From Flavobacterium sp. LHD-80 (GTDB taxonomy: Bacteria > Bacteroidota > Bacteroidia > Flavobacteriales > Flavobacteriaceae): 64,000 nucleotides of DNA. The position numbers and the translations under genes were made by a program. The stretch covers positions 1-64,000 of the forward strand of contig NZ_JAVFVS010000001.1 of the NCBI RefSeq assembly GCF_030929605.1, in the 5' to 3' direction. A model generated the notes under the pieces. That model did not search any database, was not told where the DNA came from, and was given only the letters and a program-made list of their open reading frames with translations. Shown one piece after another: positions 24,607 to 33,118 of this stretch (the first letter of the stretch is position 1; each line of letters starts with the position of its first letter).

Positions 24607-25410
24607 ATGAACGAGAAAAATTTTGAATACTTAAAAGAGCAGGTTAAGTATACCGGTTTTGGCGAAGCACTGGAATCTCAATTAAAGGAAAAAATGCAGA
24701 AGGAAGAGCCTAATTTTACTTTGACGCATAATACACAATATGGTAATGATACGGCTACAGCGACATTGAATTTCAATAAGTCGAAAGAAAGTGATCTGTA
24801 TTTCTTTAATTCTTATAAAGTGGAATTGCAAAAAGAAAATTCTAAAGAAGCCTTGGAACAAACCTTTTACATAAATAAAGGCAGCAACATAACAATGAAG
24901 GAAGCTTACAATCTTATGGAAGGCAGATCGGTAAATAAAGATCTCACCAGTAAAGAGGGGGAAGTTTATAATTCTTGGGTTCAAATAGACTTCAAACAAT
25001 CCGAATCTAATGGAAACTTTAAACTAAACCATTACCATCAAAATTACGGTTATGATTTAGAAGCAGCACTGTCCAAACATCCAATTAAAGAACTGGAAAC
25101 CCCAAAATATAAAGAAGACTTGATAAATTCTTTAAAAAAGGGAAACTTGCAATCTGCTACTTTCCAAAAAGAAGGAAATGAGATTAAGCAGTATATTGAA
25201 GCCAGTCCACAATTCAAGACAATCAATGTATATGACAGCAATTTACAGCGCATTGATAACCGTCAGTCTAAAAAAGAACAGCAATCCGAAGTCCAGCAGG
25301 CTTCTGAAAAGCAAGGCAGCAAAAAACAAAATCAAACTTCCGATGACGATGGCCCAGAAGTACCAAAGGAGGCTAAGAAAAAAAGGAAGAGCCAATCGAG
25401 TTCTATATAG
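24607..25410 (+). CDS. conserved Bacteroidota mobile-element protein, copy A
   Basis: A soluble, charged protein of 267 aa of a family I know from Bacteroidota conjugative elements but whose function is unknown. It has GFGEALESQLKEKM near the start, KAYNL-type and NKDLTSKEGE segments, and a C-terminal module (YGYDLEAAL, PIKELE, LKKGN, IEASPQFKTINVYD). The last about 35 residues are a polar, low-complexity tail. The C-terminal module is shared with the next gene (25440-26501), so the two are paralogs. Together with the RteC-like and excisionase-like genes they form the right-end module of the element. Confidence 0.65.
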   Translation: MNEKNFEYLKEQVKYTGFGEALESQLKEKMQKEEPNFTLTHNTQYGNDTATATLNFNKSKESDLYFFNSYKVELQKENSKEALEQTFYINKGSNITMKEAYNLMEGRSVNKDLTSKEGEVYNSWVQIDFKQSESNGNFKLNHYHQNYGYDLEAALSKHPIKELETPKYKEDLINSLKKGNLQSATFQKEGNEIKQYIEASPQFKTINVYDSNLQRIDNRQSKKEQQSEVQQASEKQGSKKQNQTSDDDGPEVPKEAKKKRKSQSSSI

Positions 25411-25439
25411 TGAAAAATATAGTAAATAAATTATGAATT

Positions 25440-26501
25440 ATGAACGAACAACTTCCCGTTAACCGAGTAGAAATGGAATTAAACCAGTGGCGCTCCAGGG
25501 AAGAGCGTTTTAGTAAGCTGTTTAATTTCAGTCTTTCCAATAATAGATCACTACTTAAGGAAAAGCTGCATCATTACGAGCGTATTGGAACAAAGTATAA
25601 GGGTACTAAAAATATTGAGGAACGTTTTGCTTTACAGCTGCTCAAGCAGGAAAAGAGCAAGATTCTAAAACAGCTTTACCCTAATTTATTAGTTCGTCTT
25701 GTTCGTAAACTTCTCGTTGCGCCACTCATAGACCAAATTGCGGTACGCAAGGATGCAAAAGAAGAAGAAAAGAACAATCAATCGCTGCATGAACAGGTGC
25801 AGCGTATTGGTTTTAGAGATTTGTCAGCCCAGATTGATCAACAAATCAAACAAGGTCACGAGCAATTTACTATTCCGGTTTCCTATTACGTCAACGAAAA
25901 GGAGAGACTCGATCATGAGTTATCCTTTTCTAAAGACCAAAGCGGACAGTATCAATTTCAAGGTTATAAAGCTAGTCTGTATAATGAGTTAAAACCTGAA
26001 GAAAACAGGAATCAGTACTTCAAAGTTGAGCAAGAAAATTCTGTGGACACAACCAAGGCTTATAATTTGTTGGCAGGAAGAGCGGTTCAAAAGGAAAAAA
26101 CTTGGATACAACTGAATCTTAACGACAAAGATGCCAGTGGCAATCACCGTATCAAAGAATTTCATTCCGGATATGGTTATGATCTTGAGAAAGCTGTACA
26201 GCAACTTCCTTTGAAGGAATTATCAAATAAAAGGGAAGCCGATAAATTAAAGGATGCTTTAAAACAAGGAAATCGATATCCTATAACTTTAATTAAAAAT
26301 GGAAATGAACATCGATTTTATATTGAAGCCAACCCTCAATTTAAATCGGTAAACATTTATGATGAGCACTCAAGAAAAATTACGCTCTCAACGGCATTGG
26401 GCAATAAAACAATCGAAACCGTAAAACAAATACAAAAAAACAATGAGAGTCAGCAGGAGAGCCATTCTAAACGGAATGGTATGCGTATAGTTAACAAATG
26501 A
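25440..26501 (+). CDS. conserved Bacteroidota mobile-element protein, copy B
   Basis: This 353-residue protein has the same module as copy A in its second half (AYNLLAGRAVQKEKTW, YGYDLEKAVQQLPLKELS, IEANPQFKSVNIYDE). Its N-terminal 120 residues are different, basic and helical (SREERFSKLFNFSLSNN, RLVRKLLVAP). It starts 29 bp after copy A. No catalytic motif is visible; a DNA- or protein-binding accessory role in element maintenance or transfer is possible but unproven. The start ATG at 25440 follows an in-frame-free A-rich stretch typical of Bacteroidota leaders. Confidence 0.65.
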   Translation: MNEQLPVNRVEMELNQWRSREERFSKLFNFSLSNNRSLLKEKLHHYERIGTKYKGTKNIEERFALQLLKQEKSKILKQLYPNLLVRLVRKLLVAPLIDQIAVRKDAKEEEKNNQSLHEQVQRIGFRDLSAQIDQQIKQGHEQFTIPVSYYVNEKERLDHELSFSKDQSGQYQFQGYKASLYNELKPEENRNQYFKVEQENSVDTTKAYNLLAGRAVQKEKTWIQLNLNDKDASGNHRIKEFHSGYGYDLEKAVQQLPLKELSNKREADKLKDALKQGNRYPITLIKNGNEHRFYIEANPQFKSVNIYDEHSRKITLSTALGNKTIETVKQIQKNNESQQESHSKRNGMRIVNK

Positions 26502-26507
26502 AAAATA

Positions 26508-26792
26508 ATGAAAACATTACAGCCACTATCTGATTTCTTTGAGGCGATTGAAAAAGATTACCGTATTAGTATCACGCATATAGGTATATATGCTGCATTG
26601 CTTCAATTTAGGACGGAAAAGGGTTTTGTTAATCCCATTGAGGTCTATAGACATGAAATCATGAAAATAGCGAAAATAACTGGACCTGTAACCTATCATA
26701 AATGCATGCGTGAACTAAACGAGTACGGCTACATTAGTTATCTGCCGAAAAAAAATAGAAACCAGAGAAGTACGATTTATTTCAATTCTTAA
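26508..26792 (+). CDS. winged-helix-like regulator of the mobile element
   Basis: A 94-residue protein with a helix-rich start (LSDFFEAIEKDYRISITHIGIYAALLQF) and a segment that fits a winged helix-turn-helix (EIMKIAKITGPVTYHKCMRELNEYGYISYLPKKNRNQRSTIYF). Such small regulators are common beside rteC and xis in Bacteroidota elements. It follows copy B by 6 bp and is probably in the same transcript. DNA target unknown. Confidence 0.6.
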   Translation: MKTLQPLSDFFEAIEKDYRISITHIGIYAALLQFRTEKGFVNPIEVYRHEIMKIAKITGPVTYHKCMRELNEYGYISYLPKKNRNQRSTIYFNS

Positions 26793-26807
26793 ATAGAAAA
26801 TTATACT

Positions 26808-27245
26808 ATGAAAAAGTTCACTTTTGAAGAACTTCCCGATGCAGTTGTAAAATTGTATGAGAAGATTGAAGCAATAGAAAGTTTTTTAGAAGATAATAAA
26901 TCTAATCTGAAAAGAAGAGGTATACCTCTGTATCATTTATCCAAAGAGAAATGCAGTACTTATTTCAACAAGAGTGATCTGGCACAACTTTTTTATGTTC
27001 TTATGGATGAGAAAATTTTCTTCTTTGATGACCACGATCAAAAGTGCAATAGAAGTAAAATTCAGCTTTTTGTAGAAGAAAATTTCACTTATAAAGGAGA
27101 TTCCGGGCTTCAAACGACCATAGACACAATAAGCAAGCAGTTTTCTGAGTCAAAAGGATTTACCTATAAAGACAAGCAGATAAAATTTCTGGAGCGTATT
27201 ATTGACATCCTTAAAAAACGTAGAGATAAAATAATTGGCTGGTAA
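26808..27245 (+). CDS. RteC-like protein
   Basis: A 145-residue protein resembling the second half of RteC, the tetracycline-elements' activator of excision in Bacteroides. It has the characteristic late helices (LFVEENFTYKGDSGLQTTI, IDTISKQFSESKGF). The first 30 residues (FTFEELPDAVVKLYEKIEAIESFL) look like the opening of the excisionase-type HTH proteins of these elements. It probably helps to switch on excision. It lies 15 bp after the small regulator and 40 bp before the excisionase-like gene. Confidence 0.6.
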   Translation: MKKFTFEELPDAVVKLYEKIEAIESFLEDNKSNLKRRGIPLYHLSKEKCSTYFNKSDLAQLFYVLMDEKIFFFDDHDQKCNRSKIQLFVEENFTYKGDSGLQTTIDTISKQFSESKGFTYKDKQIKFLERIIDILKKRRDKIIGW

Positions 27246-27285
27246 ACTATATCATTTAAAAAGGCAATACTAAAAATTAACGATT

Positions 27286-27576
27286 ATGTCTAAAGAAGGT
27301 AATAAAACAAAAATTTCCTATATAGCAGCAATCAAACAATTGCTGGATCCTCTATATGTAAGACTAGAAAAAATAGACTCTAAGATAAAAGGGAATAATA
27401 CAAAAGACAGCTTAAGATATTACAGAAATGAAGATCTAAAGAAAATATTTGGACTGTCAAATAATACAATCGTAAAATACCGTCAAACAGGTATACTACC
27501 TTACACTAAATTAGGAGATATTTACTTGTATGAATCAAACAAAATAGAAAAAATACTTAGTGAAAACGAGCCGTAA
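27286..27576 (+). CDS. excisionase-like HTH protein
   Basis: A 96-residue protein with a C-terminal HTH_17/MerR-type domain: LRYYRNEDLKKIFGLSNNTIVKYRQTGILPYTKLGDIYLYE at about residues 44-84. This is the typical recombination directionality factor fold of Bacteroidota integrative elements. It stands convergent to the integrase, from which it is separated by a strong bidirectional terminator, and presumably assists integrase-mediated excision by binding near the attachment site. Confidence 0.7.
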   Translation: MSKEGNKTKISYIAAIKQLLDPLYVRLEKIDSKIKGNNTKDSLRYYRNEDLKKIFGLSNNTIVKYRQTGILPYTKLGDIYLYESNKIEKILSENEP

Positions 27577-27625
27577 GTATTATTGGTTTTTACAGTTACA
27601 AACGAAACAAAATACTAATTCAGTA

Positions 27626-27667
27626 AAAAGCAAAAGGATTCAATTATGAATCCTTTTGCTTTTTTTG
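27626..27667. terminator. bidirectional terminator between xis-like gene and integrase
   Basis: Stem AAAAGCAAAAGGATTC / GAATCCTTTTGCTTTT with a short AATTAT-type loop, followed by T on the plus strand and by T (complement of the leading A-run) on the minus strand. Confidence 0.85.
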
Positions 27668-27705
27668 ATTAAAAAAATCAGCAAGTATTTACGTTCGCTA
27701 ATTGT

Positions 27706-28926
27706 TCAAGTATACTTCTGTTTTAATTTTGACATATCCTCCATGATATTTATATCCAATACTTTAGCATAATGCTGTGTCTGTTTAATGTTAGTATGCC
27801 CCATCATAGCAGATACATTCTCTATGCGAACCCCGTTTCCTAAAGTTACCGTTGTTGCAAATGTGTGCCTTGCTACATACCATGTAAGATGTTTATCAAT
27901 ACCACATAAGTCTGCAATTTCTTTAAGATAAGCATTCATTTTTTGATTAGAGATCTGTGGGATCAATCCAATTTGCATGTTCTTGTATTTGTTAATTATA
28001 GCCTGGGTAGGAGGAAGGATAGGAACGTTTGCTCGAATTGTTGTTTTAGCTCGATTGGTTATAATCCAAAGATTGCCTTTACCATCCGTTGATATGTTAT
28101 TTGAGGTAATATTAGCCGCATCTACAGGCGCATAACCAGTGTAACAGCTAAAGAGGAAAACATCTTTTACCCGTTCCAAACGTTTCATTGAAAATTTCTT
28201 ACTTTCAATTCGGTCTAATTCTCCCTGCGTAAGAAATATAGCATCGGTTATATGTAGTTTCCCATCATAAACACTAAATGGATCTTTATCTATTACACCC
28301 ATTCTGACACTGTATTTACAAGCTGTCTTATACATCCGCATATATTTGACTACAGAATTGTTTTGAATGCCTGTTTTGCCTTTAAAACGACTATCGTATT
28401 TAAGAAATAATTCAAGATTGTAAACGTAGGCACTGGTCACTTCAAGCAAAGAAATATCTTGTATTCCGTACTGCTTTGTCATAAATGTGATAAGTAAATC
28501 TTTTGCACGTTCATATTTTTGGAACGAAGCTTTAGATCGTTCTCCGGCATCGACCTTTCTTTTAAAGAACTCATTATGCCTATTCATAATTTCGATTATG
28601 CTTACATAATCTTCTTTTACGACTGTTTCGCCTTTAAATTCATCTTTGAGTAATTGCAAAGAAAAATCCTGATCAATTTTAAAAAGTTCATTGAACTTCT
28701 TTTCCATGCCTAGAAGAAAAAGATCCAAGGTATTTTTAATTACCTTTTCTTTTTCAAGTTTAAGAACACTCCTTAAGTTGTCGGTAAACTGCCATCTTTC
28801 TTTTAAGATCGATTTGCCCACCGCCATAGTTATGGATTGTTTCTTGTATGAAATGCGGGCGTAAATTGGAGATTCTCCACTTTTGTTGAATTTACCTGCT
28901 TTGAGATAAAAAATTACTTTTAACAT
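27706..28926 (-). CDS. tyrosine recombinase/integrase of the element
   Basis: A 406-residue integrase: N-terminal arm-binding domain (residues 1-90), SAM-like core-binding domain (about 105-210) and catalytic domain. Catalytic residues visible are the His-x-x-Arg box (TWYVARHTFATTV), the second His in MMGHTNIKQT and the nucleophile Tyr in HYAKV. The first catalytic arginine, normally in TG(L)R, seems missing (CYTGYAPVD), as is known for IntDOT-type integrases. It sits 260 bp from a tRNA-Ser gene, the expected attachment side. It would integrate and excise the whole element together with its defence cargo. Confidence 0.9.
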   Translation of the reverse strand: MLKVIFYLKAGKFNKSGESPIYARISYKKQSITMAVGKSILKERWQFTDNLRSVLKLEKEKVIKNTLDLFLLGMEKKFNELFKIDQDFSLQLLKDEFKGETVVKEDYVSIIEIMNRHNEFFKRKVDAGERSKASFQKYERAKDLLITFMTKQYGIQDISLLEVTSAYVYNLELFLKYDSRFKGKTGIQNNSVVKYMRMYKTACKYSVRMGVIDKDPFSVYDGKLHITDAIFLTQGELDRIESKKFSMKRLERVKDVFLFSCYTGYAPVDAANITSNNISTDGKGNLWIITNRAKTTIRANVPILPPTQAIINKYKNMQIGLIPQISNQKMNAYLKEIADLCGIDKHLTWYVARHTFATTVTLGNGVRIENVSAMMGHTNIKQTQHYAKVLDINIMEDMSKLKQKYT

Positions 28927-29185
28927 AACTCACAATTTTAAATTAATAATCAAATTGATTTAAAATCGCCGAAAGTTTGTAGTGTTTTTAGGGAACTCCC
29001 GGGGAATTCACTTTTTTTAGTGACCCTTTTTTCGCTTTTTTTCCGAAAAAAAATAGGGGTCACTCATAGGGTCACCGTGCTTTGATAATATATGTGTTTT
29101 TTGACAAGTGACAAAAAACAAAAAAGCCTTTAAATACTAGTATTTAAAGGCTTTTGACTTTTAAAGTTTCTTTTGAAACTTCATC
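28927..29185. other. element end region: candidate attachment and arm-type sites
   Basis: Between the integrase and tRNA-Ser are several nested repeats: TAGTGACCC facing GGGGTCACT (about 29019-29065), a third GGGTCAC at about 29070, and TTTTTTGACAAGTGACAAAAAA. Such short repeats are typical of integrase arm-type binding sites. The crossover point is not visible because the other end of the element is outside the window; it could lie in the 3' end of tRNA-Ser or just beyond it. Confidence 0.45.
29122..29155. terminator. 34-bp perfect palindrome, terminator of tRNA-Ser
   Basis: A fully symmetrical 34-bp stem (halves AAAAGCCTTTAAATACT) located 31 bp beyond the tRNA 3' end. Flanking A/T runs make it a plausible two-way terminator for the tRNA transcript (minus strand). 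Confidence 0.7.
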
Positions 29186-29273
29186 TGGCGGAGAAAGAGG
29201 GATTCGAACCCCCGGACCTGTTACAGTCAACAGTTTTCAAGACTGCCGCATTCGACCGCTCTGCCATTTCTCC
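29186..29273 (-). tRNA. tRNA-Ser (UGA)
   Basis: On the minus strand the sequence starts GGAGAAATGGCAGAGC and folds as a class II tRNA with a long variable arm. The anticodon loop is CUUGAAA (anticodon UGA), the T-arm is GGTTCGAATCC and the acceptor ends TTTCTCC-G-CCA with the CCA encoded. Serine tRNA genes are frequent integration sites, and the integrase gene is next to its 3' end. Confidence 0.95.
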
Positions 29274-29424
29274 AGTATGTCGCTCTCGTTATCTGATTGC
29301 GAGTGCAAATATAGTACGCTTTTCCGATTATAAAAACTTTTTTTGGACTTTTTTTTAAAGTTTTTCGAGTTAATTTTCAAGTATCTAATTATCAGTATTT
29401 CCTGGAAATAGATTTTTTGAGAAT

Positions 29425-29823
29425 TTATTCTAAATCGTCTAAAATTGGCACCGGTTTTTTGTTCTCATCAACAGCAACAAACGAAAAAGTTCCTGAAACT
29501 ACCGTTTCGCGAAGCTCTGAATACATTTGTTCCATGAAAATATCAACATGAATTTTACAACTTGTCCTTCCAACGCTAATTACTTTTGCAACTAATTCGA
29601 TTAAAGTTCCAGCCGGAATTGCTTTTTTAAAGTCAATTTGCCCCGTTGATATCGTTACCACTTTCTTTCGGCTGAATCTTGTTGCGCAAATAAAAGCTAC
29701 TTCATCCATCAAATGAAGTGCAGTTCCTCCAAATAAAGTGTCATAATGATTCGTTGTACTCGGGAAAACAGCTTTGAAAATATGCGTTTCTGATTTTATA
29801 ATTTTTTCTTCTACTGTTCCCAT
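29425..29823 (-). CDS. acyl-CoA thioesterase (hotdog fold)
   Basis: A 132-residue hotdog-fold thioesterase of the YciA/BFIT group, which hydrolyses acyl-CoA to free acid and CoA. Family signs are NHYDTLFGGTALHLMDEVAFICATRFS, with the Asp of MDE as catalytic candidate, and the strand LVAKVISVGRTSCKIHVDIF. Substrate chain length cannot be read. It ends the chromosomal minus-strand group just outside the element and starts 1 bp after the ribBA stop, so it is likely cotranscribed with it. Confidence 0.85.
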   Translation of the reverse strand: MGTVEEKIIKSETHIFKAVFPSTTNHYDTLFGGTALHLMDEVAFICATRFSRKKVVTISTGQIDFKKAIPAGTLIELVAKVISVGRTSCKIHVDIFMEQMYSELRETVVSGTFSFVAVDENKKPVPILDDLE

Positions 29824-29824
29824 A

Positions 29825-30955
29825 TTAGTAACTTACGTATTCAGTAATTTCAAGTCCGTAGCCAATCATACCGACACGTTTTGTTTGCTGTGTATTCGAA
29901 ACCAATCTAATTTTAGAAATATCAATGTCGTGGAGAATTTGAGCTCCAATTCCGTAGTCTTTGCTGTCGATAATTACTTTCGGAGCTTTTAATGTTCCTT
30001 GCGATTGCAACGATTTAAGCTCAGAAATTCTATTTAAAAGATTAACGGCAGTCATATCTTGATTAATGAAAATAATAGCGCCTTTGCCATTTTCATTAAT
30101 CACTTTAAACATATCATCCAGCTGTTGCTCGGCATTATTGGTTAAGGTGCCTAATAAATCATTGTTTACTTGTGAAGAATGGATTCGGGTCAAAATAGGT
30201 TCGCCTAAATTCCAAGTTCCTTTAGTTAAAGCAATATGAATTTGTTTGTTTGTAGTCTGTTCGTAAGCTCTTAATCTAAAAGTTCCAAAACGAGTTTCAA
30301 TATCAAAATCCTCTTTTTTCACAATTAAACTGTCGTGTTGCATTCTGTAGGCAACCAAATCTTCAATTGAAACTAATTTCAAATCGAATTTTTTTGCTAC
30401 TTCAATAAGCTGAGGCAAGCGAGACATTGTTCCGTCTTCATTTAAAATTTCGCAGATAACACCTGCCGGTTTGAATCCAGCCAGTCTTGCAAAATCAATT
30501 GCAGCTTCAGTATGTCCTGTTCTTCTTAAAACGCCTCCTTGTTTTGCAATCAAAGGGAAAATATGTCCAGGACGAGCTAAATCGTGTGGTTTTGTATTTG
30601 GATCAACTAAAGATTGGACTGTTTTTGATCTGTCTGCGGCAGAAATACCGGTTGTTACTCCTTGACCTTTTAAATCCACAGAAACTGTAAAAGCAGTTTC
30701 CATATGATCTGTATTATTCGTAACCATTGCACGTAAATCAAGTTCCTTGCATCGGCTTTCTGTAAGTGGTGTACAGATTAATCCGCGTCCGTGTGTCGCC
30801 ATAAAGTTGATCATTTCCGGAGTTACTTTTTCGGCTGCTGCTAAAAAATCACCTTCATTTTCACGATCTTCATCATCGACTACAATGATTACTTTACCTT
30901 GACGAATATCTTCTATAGCTTCTTCAATGGTATTTAGTTGTATTTTTGCTGACAT
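29825..30955 (-). CDS. ribBA: RibBA: DHBP synthase with degenerate GTP cyclohydrolase II domain
   Basis: The N-terminal half (residues 1-205) is a normal 3,4-dihydroxy-2-butanone-4-phosphate synthase for riboflavin biosynthesis: [19 protein letters not shown] and [11 protein letters not shown]. The C-terminal half has the outline of RibA ([14 protein letters not shown] [17 protein letters not shown]). It lacks the zinc-binding Cys-x-Asp-Cys motif ([11 protein letters not shown] instead) and the Glu-Gly-Arg-Gly-Ile-Gly catalytic loop. It therefore probably acts as DHBP synthase only, with GTP cyclohydrolase II encoded elsewhere. Length 376 aa. It lies 4 bp after the LptF/G-like gene. Confidence 0.9.
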   Translation of the reverse strand: MSAKIQLNTIEEAIEDIRQGKVIIVVDDEDRENEGDFLAAAEKVTPEMINFMATHGRGLICTPLTESRCKELDLRAMVTNNTDHMETAFTVSVDLKGQGVTTGISAADRSKTVQSLVDPNTKPHDLARPGHIFPLIAKQGGVLRRTGHTEAAIDFARLAGFKPAGVICEILNEDGTMSRLPQLIEVAKKFDLKLVSIEDLVAYRMQHDSLIVKKEDFDIETRFGTFRLRAYEQTTNKQIHIALTKGTWNLGEPILTRIHSSQVNNDLLGTLTNNAEQQLDDMFKVINENGKGAIIFINQDMTAVNLLNRISELKSLQSQGTLKAPKVIIDSKDYGIGAQILHDIDISKIRLVSNTQQTKRVGMIGYGLEITEYVSY

Positions 30956-30959
30956 AATA

Positions 30960-32411
30960 TTATTTGTTTTGAGCGGGGAAAAATCGCTCGGAAATTTTCT
31001 GAAATAATTGTGATATTGGCGTCATAATGGCATCAAAGTTTATTAATCCGTTGTCATTTGTTGCACGGTAGGTTAATAAAATGGCCAATGGCGATAATAT
31101 GAAAGAAGACATCCATGATCCCATAAATGGAGTCATGCCACCTTCCTGTGAAAGTCTTTTTCCAAAAGTATTGATGAAATGAAAAGTAATGAAAATCAAT
31201 ACAGCAAAAACAATTGGCAATCCTAGTCCGCCTTTGCGAATGATTGCGCCCAATGGAGCTCCAATAAAAAACATTAAAAAGCAGGCAAAAGCAATCACAA
31301 ACTTCTCATATAATGCTGTGAGGTGTTTGTTGATTTCACGTTGTTTGTCTTTTAAATCTTTTTGGGTAGCTTCAACAGAATAGATATTGCTGCTGACATT
31401 GCTGCTCGCCATTTTTAGAATATCTTGTTTTTGCTTGTTTGTGTATAATGATAAAAGATCATTAGGCATTGGTTTTTTCTTAATATCAGTTTTAATTGGC
31501 ATGGGGATTTTTTTAATTCCCACACGTTGATTGATATTTTCGGAAAAAGAAATTATTTCATTATCTAAATTTTTGTTTAACGAATCAAGCGTGTAACGTA
31601 GTTCATTAACATTCAGCATTCCGTTTGTACTGCTTACGTTTTCTTTGTCTTCATCAACTTTATTCAGTTCAGATAAGTCAATATTGATAATTTGCTTTTT
31701 AAAGGCCGCTTTTACAAAAGGTAGTTTAGCACGGTCTTCGTATTTTTTTGGCGTAACATCTTGATAGTAATAACCGTCATTTAAAACCAGTTTCAAAATA
31801 CTGGATTTTTCGTTACTAATTAACTTGCCATTTTTTGCTTTAATAACAGTTTTGTTTTCCCCAATGTTGCTGTTTTTTTCATGAATAGTAACGCCGGTTA
31901 AGATATTCCCATTTTCGCCTGATTTTTTATTTACTTTAATATTATAAAATCCAACATCGTTAAACTGACCTTCGGCAATTGCCATTGCAGGTTTAGCTTG
32001 AGCGATATTTTTTCTAAAGTTAACGAATTTGTATTCCGCATACGGAATGACATTATTGGCAAACCAAAAAGCAACAATACTTAAAACAAAGATAAATACA
32101 ATCAAAATGCGCATTGCTCTCTGAAGCGAAATTCCTGAAGATTTCATCGCTGCAAATTCATAATTCTCAGCCAAATTTCCGAAAGTCATAATCGATGCCA
32201 ATAAAACAGACAGCGGTAAAACTAACGGAATAATTCTCGGCATTGAGAATAACAAGAATTTTACAATCAAAATCAAGTCTAAGTCTTTACCAGCAAGTTC
32301 TGAGATAAAAAGCCAGACAGTTTGAAGTATGAATATAAAAAAAAGGATTACGAATACCGTAGTAAACGTAATCAGAAATGTTTTTAATAAGTATTTGTCT
32401 AAAATTTTCAA
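30960..32411 (-). CDS. LptF/LptG-family permease
   Basis: A 483-residue inner-membrane protein of the YjgP/YjgQ family, the membrane half of the lipopolysaccharide export ABC transporter. Three transmembrane helices lie in the first 120 residues (KYLLKTFLITFTTVFVILF, LILIVKFLLFSMPRIIPLVL, LIVFIFVLSIVAFWF), followed by a large periplasmic region and three C-terminal helices. The motif DKYLLKTF at the start is typical. It is placed between lolA and ribBA in one minus-strand run. Confidence 0.9.
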   Translation of the reverse strand: MKILDKYLLKTFLITFTTVFVILFFIFILQTVWLFISELAGKDLDLILIVKFLLFSMPRIIPLVLPLSVLLASIMTFGNLAENYEFAAMKSSGISLQRAMRILIVFIFVLSIVAFWFANNVIPYAEYKFVNFRKNIAQAKPAMAIAEGQFNDVGFYNIKVNKKSGENGNILTGVTIHEKNSNIGENKTVIKAKNGKLISNEKSSILKLVLNDGYYYQDVTPKKYEDRAKLPFVKAAFKKQIINIDLSELNKVDEDKENVSSTNGMLNVNELRYTLDSLNKNLDNEIISFSENINQRVGIKKIPMPIKTDIKKKPMPNDLLSLYTNKQKQDILKMASSNVSSNIYSVEATQKDLKDKQREINKHLTALYEKFVIAFACFLMFFIGAPLGAIIRKGGLGLPIVFAVLIFITFHFINTFGKRLSQEGGMTPFMGSWMSSFILSPLAILLTYRATNDNGLINFDAIMTPISQLFQKISERFFPAQNK

Positions 32412-32418
32412 CCCGTAA

Positions 32419-33111
32419 TTAATCTAATTTGTTGATGTAGTATTTTGGATATTTGCTCGCTACAAAGGTAAATTGATTTTTTGATAAAGGCTGATTGGTT
32501 TTAAAAGAATTAACGGTTAAAGTTGTTTTTGTTCCGTTTTTTCCAGTTTCGATCAAATTGTAAATGTGTTTTGTCTGAACGTCAATACCTAAAAGAATTT
32601 CTTTTCTTTGGTCTTTTCCACTTGTTGGAACTAATTTTATGTACTGAATTTTTCTTCCTTTAACATTCTGTACAATATCCATGTTGTATTTGTATCCAGA
32701 ATTAAAGAAAGTAAGCATTTTTGAAGGCGTAATAGCATTGTCGTCTTTCTCATTTACTTTAGAAATAGTAACTTCTTCGTCTTCCGGGTTTATAGTATAG
32801 GTTTTTTGCCCGTCGAATATTTTAGTAACGCCCATGAAATTCAAAACATATTGATTTCCTTTCATCGTTACATTTCCTTTACTGTCTTGATTAATGTTTT
32901 CTTTGGCATTATTCAAAGAGTACTTAAAATCGATAACAATATTGTCGTAACTTTTTATTTTAGTTGTTACTTCGTTCAATAAATCTTTGGCTTTTTTATC
33001 CTGAGCCTGAATAGAAGTGAAGCTCAAAAGCAATATTGCAGCAATTTGAAAACACTTTTTAGTCATGTTAGTGATAGAATTGTTTCTGATTTCCTGAATT
33101 TTCGTTTTCAT
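32419..33111 (-). CDS. LolA-like outer-membrane lipoprotein carrier
   Basis: A periplasmic lipoprotein-carrier-like protein. A signal peptide is visible (MTKKCFQIAAILLLSFTSIQAQ, starting at 33066), followed by a LolA-type beta sheet: LLNEVTTKIKSYDNIVIDFKY, GNQYVLNFMGVTKIFDGQKTYTI, and TTLTVNSFKTNQPLSKNQFTF. The frame is open to 33156 but that would run into ftsK, which ends at 33119. I choose the ATG at 33111, or 33066 where the signal peptide begins. It would move lipoproteins from the inner to the outer membrane. Neighbours ftsK and the LptF/G permease also serve the envelope. Confidence 0.85.
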   Translation of the reverse strand: MKTKIQEIRNNSITNMTKKCFQIAAILLLSFTSIQAQDKKAKDLLNEVTTKIKSYDNIVIDFKYSLNNAKENINQDSKGNVTMKGNQYVLNFMGVTKIFDGQKTYTINPEDEEVTISKVNEKDDNAITPSKMLTFFNSGYKYNMDIVQNVKGRKIQYIKLVPTSGKDQRKEILLGIDVQTKHIYNLIETGKNGTKTTLTVNSFKTNQPLSKNQFTFVASKYPKYYINKLD

Positions 33112-33118
33112 GATGGGG

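Noticed and set aside
1..29185. CRISPR array near the defence genes
   Set aside because: No regularly spaced direct repeats of 25-40 bp were seen, and no cas-like gene is present.
29186..29273. Direct repeat of the tRNA-Ser 3' end marking the other end of the element
   Set aside because: I looked for a second copy of its acceptor and T-arm sequence in 1-29185 and saw none, so the left end must lie outside the window or the crossover is not in the tRNA.
29173..29358. Plus-strand frame across the tRNA-Ser gene
   Set aside because: It is the complement of a tRNA; such frames are a known artefact.
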